Assembly: GCA_030595135.1 (NCBI GenBank)
Contig: JAUVDU010000084.1
Location: 1 to 6,909 of the forward strand
Direction of reading: 5' to 3'
Length of the DNA stretch: 6,909 nucleotides
Origin: Deltaproteobacteria bacterium
GTDB taxonomy: Bacteria; Desulfobacterota; Anaeroferrophillalia; Anaeroferrophillales; Tharpellaceae
This document shows, piece by piece, positions 4,786-6,909 of the stretch. Positions within the stretch are counted from its first letter, which is position 1. Each line of letters starts with the position of its first letter. The position numbers and the translations under genes are program-made. A model generated the notes under the pieces. That model was not told where the DNA came from and searched no databases. It saw only the letters and a program-made list of their open reading frames with translations.

Positions 4786-5673
4786 TTGCGGAAAATAGTT
4801 TTGTTGGCGGCTCTTTTTTTACTGGCTTGGGGTAGTGTTGCATGTCAGCCGCAGGGTTCGGCGGCTGATTTTAAATTAAAAAAATTCTTCGACCTGGCCG
4901 GGACTGGGGTTCGTGTCGGGATCGTTGATCCTGATTTGGGGCCTGCGGGTCGTTATGCTCGGCAGGTTTTGGCCAAGATGCGTCCAGCTGAGGCGGCGAC
5001 TGCCGCCGCCATAGAAAAAAATATTGTTACCTATGAAAGCCATGTTCGAGCTCTGCTGGACAAGGTTTTGCGCCATGAAATTGATGCCGGGTTTGTCTAT
5101 CGCAGCGATACCCTGAAGGTGAAGGATAAGATAACCGTTCTTGAGATTCCCGCGTCTTTTGCGGTTGCACCCGAATATGCTTTGGCCCGCATGCAGGGCG
5201 CCAAAACCCCGGTAGCGGCGCTCGATTTTATCAACTGGCTTCTGGCTCCTGAACGGAGCGAGATTTGGCGCGAATATGGTTTTCGACCCTTGTCACCAGT
5301 ATTCGTAATAACTGCTGCGTCCAAAACGACCACGTCCGTTGCCTCTGCGGCCGCAGGGCATCAAGCCTTGCCAAAGGTTTCGCTTACGGTTTTTGCGGCT
5401 GCGGTTTTCTATGATGTTCTGCCGCAATTGGGGAAAGCCTATCAAGAAGAGAGCGGAATTGTCGTAGAATTAGAGTTTGCCGGTTCCGGAAAGCTCTATC
5501 AGAAGTTGGTTCAGGGGGCGGTTGGCGCTTGTGGTGCCGATATTTTTCTCTCGGCCGCGCCCTCATATGTTGCCGAACTGGAACGCCGGGGTCTGGCCGA
5601 TAGCACTCGAACCTTTATGGGTAATGATCTTGTGATCGCGGTTTCTAGTCAGTGTTCTGCTTCTAAACCATGA
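4786..5673 (+). CDS. modA: ModA-like oxyanion-binding protein with circularly permuted halves
   Basis: This 295-residue exported protein probably binds molybdate or a similar oxyanion for the adjoining transporter. The signal peptide RKIVLLAALFLLAW ends in GSVAC20, a possible though atypical lipoprotein site. Residues 27-170 match the normally C-terminal half of ModA: FFDLAGTGVRVGIVDPD, GPAGRYARQVL (52-62), AGFVYRSD (101-108) and YGFRPL (164-169). An Ala/Thr/Ser linker (about 171-195) follows. Residues 196-290 match the normally N-terminal half: LTVFAAA (200-206), FAGSGKL (231-237), ADIFLSA (251-257) and GNDLVIAV (279-286). The order is therefore reversed relative to the family. By alignment to Escherichia coli ModA ligands, Ser39, Ala125, Val152 and Tyr170 appear kept (S234, A54, V87, Y105), but the Ser12 position is V207. 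The TTG start follows GGGAG. The stop overlaps the modB start as ATGA. Confidence 0.85.
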   Translation: MRKIVLLAALFLLAWGSVACQPQGSAADFKLKKFFDLAGTGVRVGIVDPDLGPAGRYARQVLAKMRPAEAATAAAIEKNIVTYESHVRALLDKVLRHEIDAGFVYRSDTLKVKDKITVLEIPASFAVAPEYALARMQGAKTPVAALDFINWLLAPERSEIWREYGFRPLSPVFVITAASKTTTSVASAAAGHQALPKVSLTVFAAAVFYDVLPQLGKAYQEESGIVVELEFAGSGKLYQKLVQGAVGACGADIFLSAAPSYVAELERRGLADSTRTFMGNDLVIAVSSQCSASKP

Positions 5674-6446
5674 AAATTTCCGGTTTTTCCGCCATGATGA
5701 CGATTATTGTGCTCGGGGCGGGACTTTTTTTTGGTTCGCCTTTTGCCGCCCTTCTGCACTCTTTTGCTGGGGCTGACGGCTTTGCGGCACTGCTTAATCG
5801 GCAGGTTTTGATCGTGGTCGGTACCAGCTTGGTGACGGCTCTGATGGCAACCGGCTTGGCTGCGGTTGTCGGAATCGCTCTTGGCTACCATTTTACGTTT
5901 CGCAAAAAAACCGGTGGTCGCTGGTTGAAAACCTTTTTTTCCCTGCCTTTAGTGCTGCCGCCGTCAGCGGCCGGTTATATGTTGCTGCTCGCCTTTGGTC
6001 GCTATGGTCTGATTGGTGCACCTCTTTATCAAACTTTTTCCCTGCAGATAATGTTTACTACGACGGCCTTGGTTCTGGCCCAGTTTTTTGTTATTACCCC
6101 GTTGATGATGCAGGCCGCAAGCTCCGCTTTTCAGCAGGTTCCGGAGTCGTTGGTCAAAGCCAGCCACTCTTTAGGGGCGGATGAGTATACGACGTTTGTC
6201 AAGGTTCTGCTGCCGCTTTCGCGGCCGGTGCTGGTGGCCGGTGTGATTACGGCTTTTGCTCGGGCTATCGGAGAGTTCGGGGCGACAATGATGGTCGCCG
6301 GCCGCCTGAAAACCATCCCGATTATGATCTATGTCAAGGCGATGGGCGGTGATGCCGGGGTTGCCGACGGCCTCTCGCTACTGCTTGTCCTGCTCTCATT
6401 TCTCGTGCTTTTCCTGGTTAATTTTCTCGGGGAGAAGCGCCGATGA
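5670..6446 (+). CDS. modB: Molybdate ABC transporter permease ModB
   Basis: This 258-residue inner-membrane protein forms the channel of the importer. Hydrophobic segments lie near 8-30, 47-72, 90-110, 128-147, 185-205 and 235-252. Family signatures are LPLVLPPSAAGYMLLLAFG (92-110) and the EAA-type cytoplasmic loop, which docks onto the ATPase (KASHSLGADEYTTFVKVLLP, 163-182). IGEFGATMMVAG follows at 200-211. It is slightly longer than typical ModB (about 225-230 residues), mainly at the N-terminus. A start at 5694 is possible. The ATG at 5670 overlaps the upstream stop as ATGA with no clear ribosome site, which suggests translational coupling. Confidence 0.93.
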   Translation: MKISGFSAMMTIIVLGAGLFFGSPFAALLHSFAGADGFAALLNRQVLIVVGTSLVTALMATGLAAVVGIALGYHFTFRKKTGGRWLKTFFSLPLVLPPSAAGYMLLLAFGRYGLIGAPLYQTFSLQIMFTTTALVLAQFFVITPLMMQAASSAFQQVPESLVKASHSLGADEYTTFVKVLLPLSRPVLVAGVITAFARAIGEFGATMMVAGRLKTIPIMIYVKAMGGDAGVADGLSLLLVLLSFLVLFLVNFLGEKRR

Positions 6447-6909
6447 CTTTGGTTCTCGAAAATGTCTCTCTCCAAATTGATCGCAATCCAATTTTAGAGC
6501 AGATCAGTTTCCGCTTGCCGGTTGGCCAGGTGCTGGTGGTTTTGGGGAATTCCGGGGCTGGTAAAAGTAAGTTGCTGGAGGTGATTGCCGGTCTGCTCAG
6601 GAATCAGTCGGGCAGGATTTTTTTTGGAGGACGGGATTTAAGCACACTCTCGCCGCAGGAGAGGGAAATCGGTTTTGTTTTCCAGGATTACGCCCTTTTC
6701 CCAAATATGACGGCCGAGGAGAATATTCTCTTTGGCCTGCAAGCCCGGCAAGCGCCGCTTCGGGAGCAGGCTAAATGGCTTAAGGCCGTGGCTGTTGAGC
6801 TCAAGATAGATCATCTGCTTAAGCGTTTTCCGACAGAACTTTCCGGTGGTCAGCAGCAGCGGGTCGCTTTGGCTCGTTGTATGGTTTTACGGCCTGAAGT
6901 GCTTTTACT
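6443..6909 (+). CDS. modC: Molybdate ABC transporter ATPase ModC (partial, 3' end outside window)
   Basis: 155 complete codons are visible before the window ends. The protein is the nucleotide-binding subunit: Walker A GNSGAGKSK (35-43), Q-loop FVFQDYALFPNMT (78-90, Q81) and signature LSGGQQQRVALAR (133-145). Walker B begins at the cut (LRPEVLL). The Walker A is followed by Lys43, where Thr is more usual, but the catalytic lysine and serine are present. The start overlaps the modB stop (ATGA, 6443-6446), and GGGGAG at 6429-6434 gives 8-base spacing. The C-terminal molybdate-responsive region found in many ModC proteins lies outside the window. Neighbours identify it as ModC rather than a generic importer ATPase. 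Confidence 0.92.
   Translation, partial: MTLVLENVSLQIDRNPILEQISFRLPVGQVLVVLGNSGAGKSKLLEVIAGLLRNQSGRIFFGGRDLSTLSPQEREIGFVFQDYALFPNMTAEENILFGLQARQAPLREQAKWLKAVAVELKIDHLLKRFPTELSGGQQQRVALARCMVLRPEVLL

Noticed and set aside
1..6909. CRISPR array, tRNA or rRNA gene
   Set aside because: No regularly spaced repeats and no tRNA- or rRNA-like segments were seen on either strand.

Overview
The window looks like a chromosomal stretch of a Gram-negative bacterium. An AsmA-type envelope protein, a YebG homologue, a periplasmic-binding-protein ABC transporter and a PAS-SpoIIE phosphatase together suggest a proteobacterium in the broad sense. My best guess is a Desulfobacterota-like (former deltaproteobacterial) lineage, inferred from gene style and repeat content only. 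Small mobile-element remnants sit in several of the intergenic gaps.

Layout. Positions 1-141 hold the tail of an IS66-type insertion sequence: the last codons of a transposase and a terminal repeat. An AsmA-family protein (288-2120) follows, then a 57-residue zinc-ribbon protein (2217-2390) and a strong hairpin terminator (2401-2446). A 164-bp TA-flanked miniature element (2450-2613) lies directly behind the terminator and abuts the stop codon of a convergent minus-strand PAS-SpoIIE phosphatase (2613-3815). The roughly 600-bp gap from 3816 to 4421 carries a probable minus-strand promoter, a 243-bp element whose end matches the IS66 end at the window start, a candidate plus-strand promoter, and a second TA-flanked miniature element (4260-4400). 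That element ends 21 bp before the start of yebG (4422-4766).

From yebG onward the genes are packed as one likely operon: yebG, a ModA-like binding protein (TTG start at 4786), modB (ATGA overlap) and modC (ATGA overlap, cut by the window end). Together the last three would make a molybdate or related oxyanion importer: the binding protein captures the anion outside the inner membrane, ModB forms the channel and ModC hydrolyses ATP.

The most unusual point is the binding protein. Its ModA halves are in reversed order. After the signal peptide comes the half that is normally C-terminal (VGIVDPDLGPAGRYA through YGFRPL), then a low-complexity linker, then the half that is normally N-terminal (LTVFAAA, FAGSGKL, ADIFLSA, GNDLVIAV), then the stop. 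Reading frame, ribosome site and the stop/start overlap with modB are all intact, so this reads as a real circular permutation of ModA rather than a broken gene. I know of no described example, but could not search for one.
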